From NCBI GenBank assembly GCA_965263065.1, contig CBDHGH010000003.1, forward strand, positions 1,054,001 through 1,118,000: a stretch of 64,000 nt of DNA, read 5' to 3'. Positions 28,459 through 36,204 of this stretch are shown piece by piece. Numbering within the stretch: position 1 is the stretch's first letter; each line of letters begins with the position of its first letter. This DNA is from TK10-74A sp965263065 (GTDB taxonomy: Bacteria; Chloroflexota; Dehalococcoidia; Bin125). The notes beneath the pieces are model-generated. The model saw only the letters and a program-made list of their open reading frames with translations, did not search any database and was not told the DNA's origin. A program made the translations under genes and the position numbers.

Positions 28459-29100
28459 ATGGAGGAGCCGTCGCCCGAAGATCAGCCCGGGCAGACGCCG
28501 GCGCCCGGCGGTCTGCTGATCGATGACTGGCTGCCCGACTTCGACGTCCGCGACCTCGCGACGACGACGCTGCGCGGCTCTCCCGCGCGCGCCTTCGCCG
28601 CCGCCCGCGAAATGAACGCGCTCGACGATTCCCTGATTCGCGGCGTGGTCACGCTCCGCGAGGCCCCCCTGCGCATGCTCGACTGGTACCGTGGCGTGAA
28701 GCGCCCGCCCACGGAGCCGGCGCTCGTCACGTTCGAGGCGCTCGCCCGCGGCGAGCGGGGCTTCGTGCTGCTGGGCGAGGACGCCTGCTCGGCGGACGGC
28801 CCGCACGAGATCGTGCTGGGGGCCGCGGGGCGCCTCTGGACGGCCCGGCCGGTCTTCCGCTCCCTGACCGCCGACGAGTTCCGCGCCTACAACGTCGCCG
28901 GCGACGCCCGGGCGGTCCTGGGCCTGCGCACGGAGCCCACCGCCGACGGGCGCAGCCGCGTCGCTGTGGAGTTCCGCGTCGCGCCCATCGGCCGGGGCGC
29001 GCGGCTGGCGTTCCGCGCCTACTGGACGGCGATCGGCCCCGCCTCGGGTCTCGTCCGCCGTCGCGCCCTGGATCGCCTCAAGCAGGAATTCGAGGACTAG
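28459..29100 (+). CDS. hypothetical protein, SRPBCC-like
   Basis: A 213-residue protein of unknown function. Its predicted alternation of strands with a C-terminal helix (RRRALDRLKQEFED) resembles START/SRPBCC ligand-binding folds; there is no catalytic motif. It follows the acyl-CoA dehydrogenase by 21 bases. Its last 67 bases are duplicated at 31078-31143 beyond the inserted cassette. Confidence 0.6.
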   Translation: MEEPSPEDQPGQTPAPGGLLIDDWLPDFDVRDLATTTLRGSPARAFAAAREMNALDDSLIRGVVTLREAPLRMLDWYRGVKRPPTEPALVTFEALARGERGFVLLGEDACSADGPHEIVLGAAGRLWTARPVFRSLTADEFRAYNVAGDARAVLGLRTEPTADGRSRVAVEFRVAPIGRGARLAFRAYWTAIGPASGLVRRRALDRLKQEFED

Positions 29101-29216
29101 GCGCCGCCGCCGCCCGTCACCCCGCCCGCGGGACGAGCTGCGGGATGGCCTGAAAGCCGTGCGGCAGGGCCAGCACCCGCGCCCGCTCCTCCGTGCGACG
29201 CTCGTGCGAGGCGGCC
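29034..29216. repeat. left 183-bp direct repeat flanking the two-gene cassette
   Basis: This copy spans the 3' end of the SRPBCC-like gene, the convergent junction, and a fragment of the 3' end of the LarA-like gene. It matches 31078-31257 at roughly nine in ten positions with one 3-base gap. Nearly all differences inside the coding parts are synonymous third positions (for example GGT/GGG, CGT/CGC, GAA/GAG, TAG/TAA). Confidence 0.9.
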
Positions 29217-29337
29217 TCTCCGTCCTGTTTGTCGCCCTTGGACAGCGGGCCGAGGATAGCGGAAGGCGATCGGTGGACAGACATTCGAAGCGCGATTCAC
29301 GATTCCGGACGTGCCGCTTACGATCGTGGGCTTCGGC

Positions 29338-30387
29338 TCAGACGAGGAGCGGTTGAAGTGAGGGCGGGATGTATCGCTTGTTTCGGCGAGTTACCGCTTC
29401 ACCGTAGAAGCTAGCCAAGTTAGCGAACACCTGGATCGGACGCGCCGCGGATCGCCGCTTTGCGAGTTGCTCACCCCTGACGAAGTAGTCGTACCCACTC
29501 CTCGCGAGCTGAAATGCATTCCCGTTGGTCAGTACCAGTTCCAGCGGTTCCGTCAGGCGAGCAAGCTCGATGACCCGGGCAGGTTGGGCGACTCCGTTAA
29601 TCACAATGCGCTCCAGCGATGTCGCCCGTTCGAGGAGTGCAGGGAGAGCCTCGCGCACGTGGTTCCAGCTCGCAGCAGCGTCGGCGCTCTGCAGGTCCAC
29701 GAAGATCGAGTGCAGGCCGTAGCGGGCCAGCCAGCCGCCGACGAAGGCTGCGTCTGCCATGTCGACAAAACCGACCGCGGGAATCGCCTGAATGCCAGCG
29801 TCATTCAAGCATCGGTAGAGATCGAGGTTCCGTGAACGATTTGCGAGCCGCTCGAGGGGTGGCCTGCCAACATAGATCGAGAATGCCGGGCCGAGCACGA
29901 TGTCGACCCTCGCTTGGTGAACTGCGTTGATGAACGCGCGGGGCTTCTTCCAAACGGCCTCGAGTTGGCGATCCTTCGAGGTTCCTACAAGAACCACGCA
30001 GGAAGCACCGTGCTGCCGCAGCAAGTGAGCCCTCTTGATCCCTGCCTCATAGGACCTCCCTCCGCAGGACACGAACTTGGTCAGGGTGAGCGCGGTCGCG
30101 CGTGGCACTCTGTCGAGCAGGGGGGTCCTGGGCTCAATCTGCGGGATGTAGGGTGGCAGCGGTTGTTCGGACGCCTGCGGTAGATGACACGGCAGCCGGA
30201 AATCATCGAGTTGGTCGAGCAGCAGTGGCAGATCGGTGGAGACATGTGTGAGGGCAGCGCGATCGGGCGCTTGTAGCTCCACTTGGAGGCACGCACGCTC
30301 GGCATCGGCCCGGTCTGGGCAGTCTTCGACTGGGCATCGCGTGCACGCTATCCCAAAGAAAGAGGGCTGCTTAGCCGTTTCCTTCAA
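29338..30387 (-). CDS. DUF4417-like protein of unknown function
   Basis: A 349-residue protein in the cassette. The N-terminus has four Cys (CTRCPVEDC and a later Cys), a possible metal site. The middle shows LEAVWKKPRAF, DIVLGPAFSIY and GIQAIPAVGF, a pattern like the DUF4417 proteins found on phages and integrative elements; this match is from memory and is moderate. The start appears to be TTG at 30387, overlapping the upstream gene by 17 bases; no in-frame ATG or GTG precedes the Cys motif. Its function is unknown; defence or mobile-element maintenance are both possible. Confidence 0.6.
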   Translation of the reverse strand: MKETAKQPSFFGIACTRCPVEDCPDRADAERACLQVELQAPDRAALTHVSTDLPLLLDQLDDFRLPCHLPQASEQPLPPYIPQIEPRTPLLDRVPRATALTLTKFVSCGGRSYEAGIKRAHLLRQHGASCVVLVGTSKDRQLEAVWKKPRAFINAVHQARVDIVLGPAFSIYVGRPPLERLANRSRNLDLYRCLNDAGIQAIPAVGFVDMADAAFVGGWLARYGLHSIFVDLQSADAAASWNHVREALPALLERATSLERIVINGVAQPARVIELARLTEPLELVLTNGNAFQLARSGYDYFVRGEQLAKRRSAARPIQVFANLASFYGEAVTRRNKRYIPPSLQPLLV

Positions 30388-30694
30388 GGACGATCACCGC
30401 CCGATCGGCCGCGACGGCGGCCACGTGGCCCTCGTATCGACCACCGGATTCATAGCACTGTTTGATGGTCCGCACCGCCGCCTCATCATCCACCCAAGCG
30501 AGGATCTGCCCTCGGCTCAGCAGGCGCACTCGCGCGCCCCGCAACTGGGCCGACACAGAGTCGCGATCATGTACAGACACTCCCGTGGCGATCGCAATTT
30601 CGAGCGTCAACGGAGGGCAGGCCTCATGCGAAGGGGGCGGGCCTAACGGCTGTGGCTCGACGGCAGTAGCCATCCGATTTGGCACTTTCACCAT
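30371..30694 (-). CDS. cassette protein of unknown function
   Basis: A 107-residue protein with no recognised motif. It has a Pro-rich N-terminus, then a compact alpha/beta-looking part (SRGQILAWVDDEAAVRTIK). ATG 30694 is supported by AGAGAGG eight bases upstream. It overlaps the following DUF4417-like gene, so the two are translated together and probably act together. Confidence 0.55.
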   Translation of the reverse strand: MVKVPNRMATAVEPQPLGPPPSHEACPPLTLEIAIATGVSVHDRDSVSAQLRGARVRLLSRGQILAWVDDEAAVRTIKQCYESGGRYEGHVAAVAADRAVIVLEGNG

Positions 30695-30839
30695 CTGATC
30701 ACCTCTCTGCAACGCAGGGCGCTACCGCAATCAGTCTCATCCATGCTGTCGAAGGCCATCCGTGTTGTGGAAGGCAATGTCCGGACCACGGATACGTGCT
30801 CGCGGTTTGGCAACCCCCGCTCAACTTTCCCTTTCAGGA

Positions 30840-30869
30840 AGGGTAGCAGTTCCCGCAACAATCGCACAA
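30840..30869 (-). promoter_or_regulatory. possible promoter of the cassette genes
   Basis: On the minus strand TTGTGC (30869-30864) and TACCCT (30845-30840) are spaced by 18 bases. Transcription from about 30833 would give a leader of roughly 140 bases ahead of the first cassette gene. Confidence 0.3.
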
Positions 30870-31077
30870 GTGTTCTTGACGACTGGACGCGCGATGAGTG
30901 CCCGACCAGGTGACTGACAGGTTCGCGTCAATGGGAGTACCGACACGGTCGACGACCGCCTACCCCCCGACGGACTACGCGACATTGGGGTCAGGCGGGA
31001 CGCCGGGATTGGCGCACTTCCCCTTGAGTCGTCGGACGGCGCGCCCGCCTGCCCCTGCGCGCGTCCTGGGCCGCCGC

Positions 31078-31143
31078 CGGCCCCGCCTCGGGGCTCGTCC
31101 GCCGCCGCGCCCTCGATCGCCTCAAGCAGGAGTTCGAGGACTA
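31078..31143 (+). pseudogene. duplicated 3' fragment of the SRPBCC-like gene
   Basis: This encodes the last 21 residues of the protein at 28459-29100 with identical amino acids but several synonymous changes. It has no start of its own and is a by-product of the cassette insertion. Confidence 0.8.
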
Positions 31144-31257
31144 AGCGTCGCTGCTAGTCACCCCGCCCGCGGGACGAGCTGCGGGATGGCCTGAAAGCCG
31201 TGCGGCAGGGCCAGGACGCGCGCCCGCTCCTCCGTGCGACGCTCGTGCGCGGCGGCC
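31078..31257. repeat. right 180-bp direct repeat flanking the two-gene cassette
   Basis: The second copy of the junction. It contains the native 3' end of the LarA-like gene and a duplicated 3' fragment of the SRPBCC-like gene, with its own TAA stop. Confidence 0.9.
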
Positions 31258-32450
31258 AGCCGCGACACCGTCGCGCTCACGTCCGTGATCGGCTCCAGGT
31301 GCGCGGCGCGCACGCTGGCGTCGTCCAGCGCCGAGTAGACGTGCAGCCGCGCCCGCTCCTGCACCGCGACCTGCATCTGCACCTGCCACTGGTCGATGCG
31401 ATGGAAGTCGGGTTGCAGCAGCTGCTCCATCGCCGCCGCCGGCGACGCCGCCGCGGCGAGCAGCTCGGCGTACTCCGCGCTGCCGAGGCCGTCGCGGCAC
31501 TCGGCGGCCAGGATGATGTCGCCGCCGTCCCGCACGCCCAGCGCCGCCGACACGATGCCCTTCACCGACTGATACAGGTTGAGGTCGGCCGGGTAGCCCC
31601 CATTCGAGCCGACCACGATGTCGTAGGGCTGGGCGATGGGGCGCAGGGCCTGGCGGTTGACCTGCGCGATGGCGGCGTCGTGCGCGGCCACCAGATCGCC
31701 GCAGAAGACGCCGGTCACGCGCTTCTGCGCGTCGAGCGTGACGTTGCAGAGGAAATCGACCCCGGCCCGCAGCGCGATGCGTCGCATGTCCTCAAAGATC
31801 GGGTTGCCCTCCGTCACGCAGTAGGTCGCGTGCGGGTGGGCGAGGTTGGCGACGCCGTGGTTGCGCATGATGTTGTGCGCCGCCGCGACGCCGGGGAAGA
31901 CGCCCTTGCCGCCGCCGCTGTAGCCGGCGAACAGGTGCGGCTCGACGAAGCCCGTGACGATGCGCACCGTGGCCTGCATGAAGGCCGCGTTGAGGTAGAT
32001 GCCGCCGCGCGGCTCGCCCGGGTAGCGCTCGAGGAAGATCTGCTGGTCGGGGTCGCGGGCGTCGTGCGCGATGGTCCGGTAGCGGGCGGTCACCGCGGGG
32101 CCCAGCAGCCCGTCGATCTGCGCGCGCGTCATCGGCGTGTGCAGGCCGCCGCCGACCAGCAGCGTGATCTGCCCGTCGGGCACGCCCGCCGCGGCCAGCG
32201 CCTCGAGCAGCGCCGGTGCGATGACCGTGCTCGGCACGGGCCGCGTGTTGTCGCTGAAGACGATCGTCACGTGGTCGTCGGGGGTGACGCGGTCGGCTAG
32301 CGGCGGCGCCCCGATCGGCGACGCGATCGCCGCCCGCAGCGCCCCCGGGAAGTCCGCCAGCGGTTGGCTGACGACCGGCTCCAGGATGTCGCTGCCGTCG
32401 GGCAGCTCCACGGGCAGTCCGCCGTCGCCGTAGGCAAGGTCCACGCGCAT
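31158..32450 (-). CDS. larA: LarA-like lactate racemase / nickel-pincer enzyme family protein
   Basis: A 430-residue protein of the lactate racemase family. The residues that bind the nickel-pincer nucleotide or act in catalysis in Lactiplantibacillus LarA (His108, His174, Lys184, His200) have equivalents here at His104, His172, Lys182 and His198, all in conserved context (GGLHTPMTRA, EPHLFAGYSGGGKG, IMRNHG). The substrate may be lactate or another 2-hydroxy acid; the family is diverse. The cofactor genes larB, larC and larE are not in the window. Its 3' end is partly duplicated at the left of the cassette. Confidence 0.85.
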   Translation of the reverse strand: MRVDLAYGDGGLPVELPDGSDILEPVVSQPLADFPGALRAAIASPIGAPPLADRVTPDDHVTIVFSDNTRPVPSTVIAPALLEALAAAGVPDGQITLLVGGGLHTPMTRAQIDGLLGPAVTARYRTIAHDARDPDQQIFLERYPGEPRGGIYLNAAFMQATVRIVTGFVEPHLFAGYSGGGKGVFPGVAAAHNIMRNHGVANLAHPHATYCVTEGNPIFEDMRRIALRAGVDFLCNVTLDAQKRVTGVFCGDLVAAHDAAIAQVNRQALRPIAQPYDIVVGSNGGYPADLNLYQSVKGIVSAALGVRDGGDIILAAECRDGLGSAEYAELLAAAASPAAAMEQLLQPDFHRIDQWQVQMQVAVQERARLHVYSALDDASVRAAHLEPITDVSATVSRLAAAHERRTEERARVLALPHGFQAIPQLVPRAG

Positions 32451-32833
32451 AGCGACAGGATATCCGCTTGCGGCCCCGGCGTCCCGGCGCCCGCCGCCTC
32501 CCCATCGATCTGCGCATCGATTTCGCGCTGGGATCACGCGACGCGGGAACCACGGCCCCCGCCCCCGCGTCCTGCTACCTGGAACGTGGCGACCGGGATA
32601 CCGAGTGAGCGACCACGCCGGCCCTCGCAACGGGGCCCCAGTCACCGGGCCCTCGCGGGCCGAGAGGAAGCAGCATCCGATGAGTGTGCCCCGGTTCGCC
32701 CGTCGTCTTGTCGCCCGGCCGGCCACCGCGCCCGCCCCCACCCCGCGCCGTGGCGCCGATCGGCCACCCGCGCCGCGTGGCGACGACCGCCCGCCGGCGC
32801 ATCGCCGGCCCGGGCTGGCTGTCCGGCCGGTCG
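32451..32833. other. intergenic stretch with an inverted repeat and a hairpin
   Basis: No convincing gene is seen. It contains ATCGAT repeated around a six-base centre near 32505-32522 and a strong hairpin (GCCGGCG 32793-32799, CGCCGGC 32803-32809) that could end transcription of the minus-strand gene at 32834. An ATG at 32680 with a purine-rich upstream begins an Arg/Pro-rich frame that overlaps that gene antisense; I do not accept it. Confidence 0.45.
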
Positions 32834-33463
32834 CTAGCGCGCTGCCGCGGCGGCGCGCTCCCGCTCGAAGACGTACGTCTCGTGCACGTCCCGGACGGTC
32901 TCCTCGAACTCGGTGTAGCCCGACCGGATCAACTGGATGAAGTCGCGCCGCGTGATCGCGCGACGCGACCAGGCGCTGCCCTCCGGCAGATCCTCCAGCT
33001 TGCCGGCCGTGCCGTAGAGGAAGAGGTCGTAGCGCACGCTGCCCGGCGCCACCGTGGTGTTCTCGTCGGTGGCCTCCCTCTCGAGGCGGGTGTGCTGCGT
33101 CCACTCCTTGAGCTGGATGCCCCACTGGCCCCGGCAGACCGGCTTCAGCCAGCGCCCCAGTTGCGCGCCCGGGCCGCCCCGGGCCGACGTATCGCGCGCC
33201 GCGGCGTCGACGCCGAGGGCCGGAATCAGGAAATGTGACTCGCCCTCGGCCCGGACCACGACCATCCGGTCCTTGTAGCCCAGGATCAGAAAGACGCGGT
33301 CGGTCTGATCCAGCGGCGGCGTCTCATCCGACTCGACAAGCCGGCCGACCCAGTCGTCGCCGAGCGCCTTCTCGTAGGTGAAGTGACGAATCCGTCTCCG
33401 TTCGGCCGCGATTTTCTGCTGGGCGGCCTGCATCTCCGCCTCGTTGATACCGCCACCTTGCAT
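32834..33463 (-). CDS. hypothetical protein linked to the MBL-fold gene
   Basis: A 209-residue protein of unknown function. The N-terminus is an amphipathic helix (AEMQAAQQKIAAERRR), followed by a mixed alpha/beta part. No membrane helix or signal. It starts one base inside the stop codon of the metallo-hydrolase gene (TGATG), so the two are coupled. Confidence 0.6.
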   Translation of the reverse strand: MQGGGINEAEMQAAQQKIAAERRRIRHFTYEKALGDDWVGRLVESDETPPLDQTDRVFLILGYKDRMVVVRAEGESHFLIPALGVDAAARDTSARGGPGAQLGRWLKPVCRGQWGIQLKEWTQHTRLEREATDENTTVAPGSVRYDLFLYGTAGKLEDLPEGSAWSRRAITRRDFIQLIRSGYTEFEETVRDVHETYVFERERAAAAAR

Positions 33464-34386
33464 CAGGCTCCTCCTTTGTGCTGGGCACTCGTGTGCTGGG
33501 CGCTCGGCGCGACGACCTCTTCGTCACGCTCCGGCGCCTCGTCGATGAAGTGATTCCGGCCCTCGCGCCGCACCAGCCGCCCCGCTCCGGGGTAGGGCGT
33601 GTGCACCGAGAGCACCAGATGGTTGCCGTCGATGGCCTCGCGGATGAGGCGCTTCTTCGTCTCCAGGCTCACCAGCGGCAGCACGTCGAAGGCGCTGATC
33701 CACGCCACGCGCTCGAGCTGCACCCGGTGCTGCGCGATGTCGCCGATGTAGATCGCCGTCTCGCCGCCGTCGCGGATCAGCACCGCGGCGTGGTCGGCGG
33801 TGTGCCCCGGCGCCTCGATTACGGTGATCTGCGACGTCACCGCGGTCTCGCCCGCGATCAGATCGAGCTGGCCGGCCTCCCGCAGGGGCAGCAGGTTGTC
33901 GGCCAGGTAGGTCGCGCGGGTGCGCTCGTTGGGGTGCGTGGCGACATCCCATTCGCCCGCCTGGATGACGTAGCGGGCGTTCGCGAAGCTGGGCCGCAAC
34001 TCGCCGTCGATCCGGCGCGTGTTCCAGCCGCAGTGGTCGTTGTGCAGGTGCGTGTTGATCACGATGTCCACATCGCCCGGCGCGACGCCCTGGCCGGCGA
34101 GAGCGTCGAGCAGCTTGCCGTGCCCCACGACGCCGCCGCGCTCGCGCAGCTGGGCGAAGTCCTTGTCGCCTTGGCCCGTCTCGATCAGCACGGTCTTGCC
34201 ATCCGATTCCAACAGCAGGCAGTTGAGCCCCAGCGGGATCTGATGCTGCGGGTTGAGCCCCGTCGTCACGCGCTCCCACATCACGCGCGGGACGAGCCCA
34301 TGCACCGCCCCGGCATCCTGCCACGACTGGCCGTCGGAGAGGACGCGGATCGGCACACCGCCGACGTTGTAGCGCGCTGCCGGCAT
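33463..34386 (-). CDS. MBL-fold metallo-hydrolase
   Basis: A 307-residue metallo-beta-lactamase-fold hydrolase. The metal motif is THLHNDHCGW, and further ligands lie in APGHTADH and IYIGDIAQH. The pattern, two-metal site and length fit N-acyl-homoserine-lactonase/quorum-quenching-like members, but the substrate is unknown. ATG 34384-34386 is chosen, with GAAGGGG upstream. The C-terminus has a five-residue duplication (SAQHT/SAQHK) from a 15-bp tandem repeat (33477-33506). Confidence 0.82.
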   Translation of the reverse strand: MPAARYNVGGVPIRVLSDGQSWQDAGAVHGLVPRVMWERVTTGLNPQHQIPLGLNCLLLESDGKTVLIETGQGDKDFAQLRERGGVVGHGKLLDALAGQGVAPGDVDIVINTHLHNDHCGWNTRRIDGELRPSFANARYVIQAGEWDVATHPNERTRATYLADNLLPLREAGQLDLIAGETAVTSQITVIEAPGHTADHAAVLIRDGGETAIYIGDIAQHRVQLERVAWISAFDVLPLVSLETKKRLIREAIDGNHLVLSVHTPYPGAGRLVRREGRNHFIDEAPERDEEVVAPSAQHTSAQHKGGA

Positions 34387-34534
34387 CCGCACGCCCCTTC
34401 GGGTCGCACGCCGGCCGCCCACGCGGGCGGCCGCTCGTGGTCGCGACAAACCGTGGCCCAAGCGCCCAGCCTACCGGCATCCTTGGCCCGCTCGCCAGCG
34501 CGGGCCGCCAGTGAGGCCCGCCAGCGCGACGGAC

Positions 34535-34568
34535 TTGGCAGGGCGGTGGGCCGTCGTGCGCTTATACT
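34535..34568 (+). promoter_or_regulatory. possible promoter of the BCAT-type aminotransferase gene
   Basis: TATACT (34563-34568) is a good -10, placed 26 bases before the start codon. TTGGCA at 34535-34540 is 22 bases upstream, too far for an ideal -35. Confidence 0.4.
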
Positions 34569-34594
34569 GGCGCGGTTGCGAAGGAGAATCGCCC

Positions 34595-35536
34595 ATGTCC
34601 GGCACCCCCTACGCGTTTCTCAAGGGCGAACTGATGCCCTTGGCCGACGCCAAGATCGGCCTCATGACGCACGCCTTCAACTACGGCACCGCCGTTTTCG
34701 AGGGGATCCGGGCCAACTGGAACGCCGAGCACGAGACGCTCTATCTGTTCCGCGCCCGCGAGCACTTCGCACGCCTGCGCAAATCGGCCCACGTGCTGAT
34801 GATGGACCTGCGCTACAGCGATGACGAACTGATCGACCTCACGCGCCGGCTCGTCACGAACAGCGGCTTCCACGAGGACCTCTACATCCGGCCCATGGTC
34901 TACAAGTCGCAGGAGGTGCTGGGCGTGCGCCTGCACGACATCGAGGACGACCTGCTGATCTACTGCGCGCCGTTTGGGGCCTACCTCGACTTGGAGGCCG
35001 GCATCCGCTGCTGCACCTCGTCCTGGCGCCGCGCCGACGACACGTCGATCCCCGTCCGGGCCAAGGTCACCGGCGTCTACATCAACTCCGCCCTCGCCAA
35101 GACGGAGGCCCACCACCACGGCTACGACGAGGCGATCATGCTCAACGCCGACGGCCACGTCGCCGAGGGCAGCGGCGAGAACATCTTCATGGTGCAGGAC
35201 GGCGCCCTCATCACGCCGCCCTCGTCCGACAACATCCTGGTCGGTATCACCCGGGCCACGGTGATCGAACTGGCCCGGACGGAACTCGGCCTGCCGACCA
35301 TCGAGCGCAGCATCGACCGCAGCGAGCTCTACGTCACCGACGAGGTCTTCATGACGGGCACGGCGGCGCACGTCACCCCGATCCTGGAGATCGACAGCCG
35401 GCCCGTGAACGGGGGCGGCATCGGCGTCGTCTCGGCGCAGCTGCAGCAGCTGTTCTTCGACGCGATCCTCGGCCGGCTGCCGCAGTACGAGCGCTGGCTG
35501 ATCCCGATCCCGGCGGCGGATCTCGCCGGGGCCTGA
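34595..35536 (+). CDS. ilvE: branched-chain amino acid aminotransferase
   Basis: A 313-residue fold-type IV PLP enzyme that performs the last step of Leu, Ile and Val synthesis with glutamate as donor. The PLP Lys is Lys157 in RAKVTGVYINSALA; the conserved EGSGENIF and GIGVVSAQL-type phosphate regions are present. ATG 34595 has AAGGAG at 34581-34586. It lies 2 kb upstream of the ilvBNC genes but has its own promoter. Confidence 0.93.
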   Translation: MSGTPYAFLKGELMPLADAKIGLMTHAFNYGTAVFEGIRANWNAEHETLYLFRAREHFARLRKSAHVLMMDLRYSDDELIDLTRRLVTNSGFHEDLYIRPMVYKSQEVLGVRLHDIEDDLLIYCAPFGAYLDLEAGIRCCTSSWRRADDTSIPVRAKVTGVYINSALAKTEAHHHGYDEAIMLNADGHVAEGSGENIFMVQDGALITPPSSDNILVGITRATVIELARTELGLPTIERSIDRSELYVTDEVFMTGTAAHVTPILEIDSRPVNGGGIGVVSAQLQQLFFDAILGRLPQYERWLIPIPAADLAGA

Positions 35537-35610
35537 CCCCCGGCCCCGCCGGCGCGCGTCCCCGGAGGGCAGCCGCACACGAGGGCGAGGGCGAAAGCGA
35601 GGCCGCGGCC

Positions 35611-36204
35611 GTGACCGAGTTGCTCGCCGTCGCGCTGGCCTATCTCATCGGGTCGATCCCGATCAGCTGGCTGATCTTCTACTGGCGCAGCGGCGGCCAG
35701 GATCTTCGTACCGTGGGCGACCACAACGTGGGCTCCGGCAACGCCATGAGACAGGGCGTCGGCCGGCCCTGGGGCCACATCGCGCTGCTGAGCGACATCG
35801 GCAAGGGGCTGCTGGCGGTCTCGGTGGCGCGCTGGCTCGATCTGCCGATCGGCTGGTGGGTGGCCTGCGGCTACATCGTCATCCTGGCGCACATGTTCCC
35901 CGTCTGGCTGCGCTTCCGCGGGGGACGCGGCGCCGCCACCGCGGTGGGCGCGGCCGGCGCGTTCCTGCCCTGGCAGTTCGGCATCACGATGTCGGCGGCG
36001 ACGGGCGCCTTCTTCCTCTTTCACATCGCCGAGATCGGCATCCTGGTGGCCGCCGCGCCGCTGCCGTTCATCGCTATCGCCGCCGACCTGCCCGTCGCGG
36101 CGATCGTGTTCTGCTTCACCGCGCCCGTCCTCGCCGGCCTCAAGGCCGCCTTCGACCGCTGGCGGCGCTCGCGGTCGGCCCCCGCCGTGAGAGAGGAACC
36201 ATGA
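35611..36204 (+). CDS. plsY: acyl-phosphate:glycerol-3-phosphate acyltransferase PlsY
   Basis: A 197-residue integral membrane enzyme that makes lysophosphatidic acid. Conserved loops are VGSGNAMR, HMFPVWLRFRGGRGAAT and a C-terminal segment; about five membrane helices are seen. The motif 1 loop is a variant (GDHNVGSGN rather than SGNxGATN), which marks it as a divergent member. The start is GTG 35611. The stop overlaps the next gene (ATGA). Confidence 0.85.
   Translation: MTELLAVALAYLIGSIPISWLIFYWRSGGQDLRTVGDHNVGSGNAMRQGVGRPWGHIALLSDIGKGLLAVSVARWLDLPIGWWVACGYIVILAHMFPVWLRFRGGRGAATAVGAAGAFLPWQFGITMSAATGAFFLFHIAEIGILVAAAPLPFIAIAADLPVAAIVFCFTAPVLAGLKAAFDRWRRSRSAPAVREEP

Larger units (their letters stand above)
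29217..31077. mobile_element. acquired two-gene cassette inserted at a convergent gene junction
   Basis: About 1.86 kb, visibly less GC-rich than its flanks, separates two diverged copies of the same gene junction. It holds two minus-strand genes and no transposase or integrase. The flanking repeats look like the result of a single crossover with a related chromosome carrying the cassette (insertion-duplication; inference). About 380 bases at its right end (30695-31077) hold no credible gene. Confidence 0.75.

Noticed and set aside
30898..31194. A plus-strand frame running into the right repeat copy
   Set aside because: Its only recognisable part is the duplicated 3' end of the SRPBCC-like gene; the upstream part is unrelated sequence without a ribosome binding site.
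32680..32940. An ATG with a purine-rich upstream starting an Arg/Pro-rich protein
   Set aside because: It overlaps the 3' end of the coupled minus-strand gene and has no recognisable fold; composition is typical of a chance frame.
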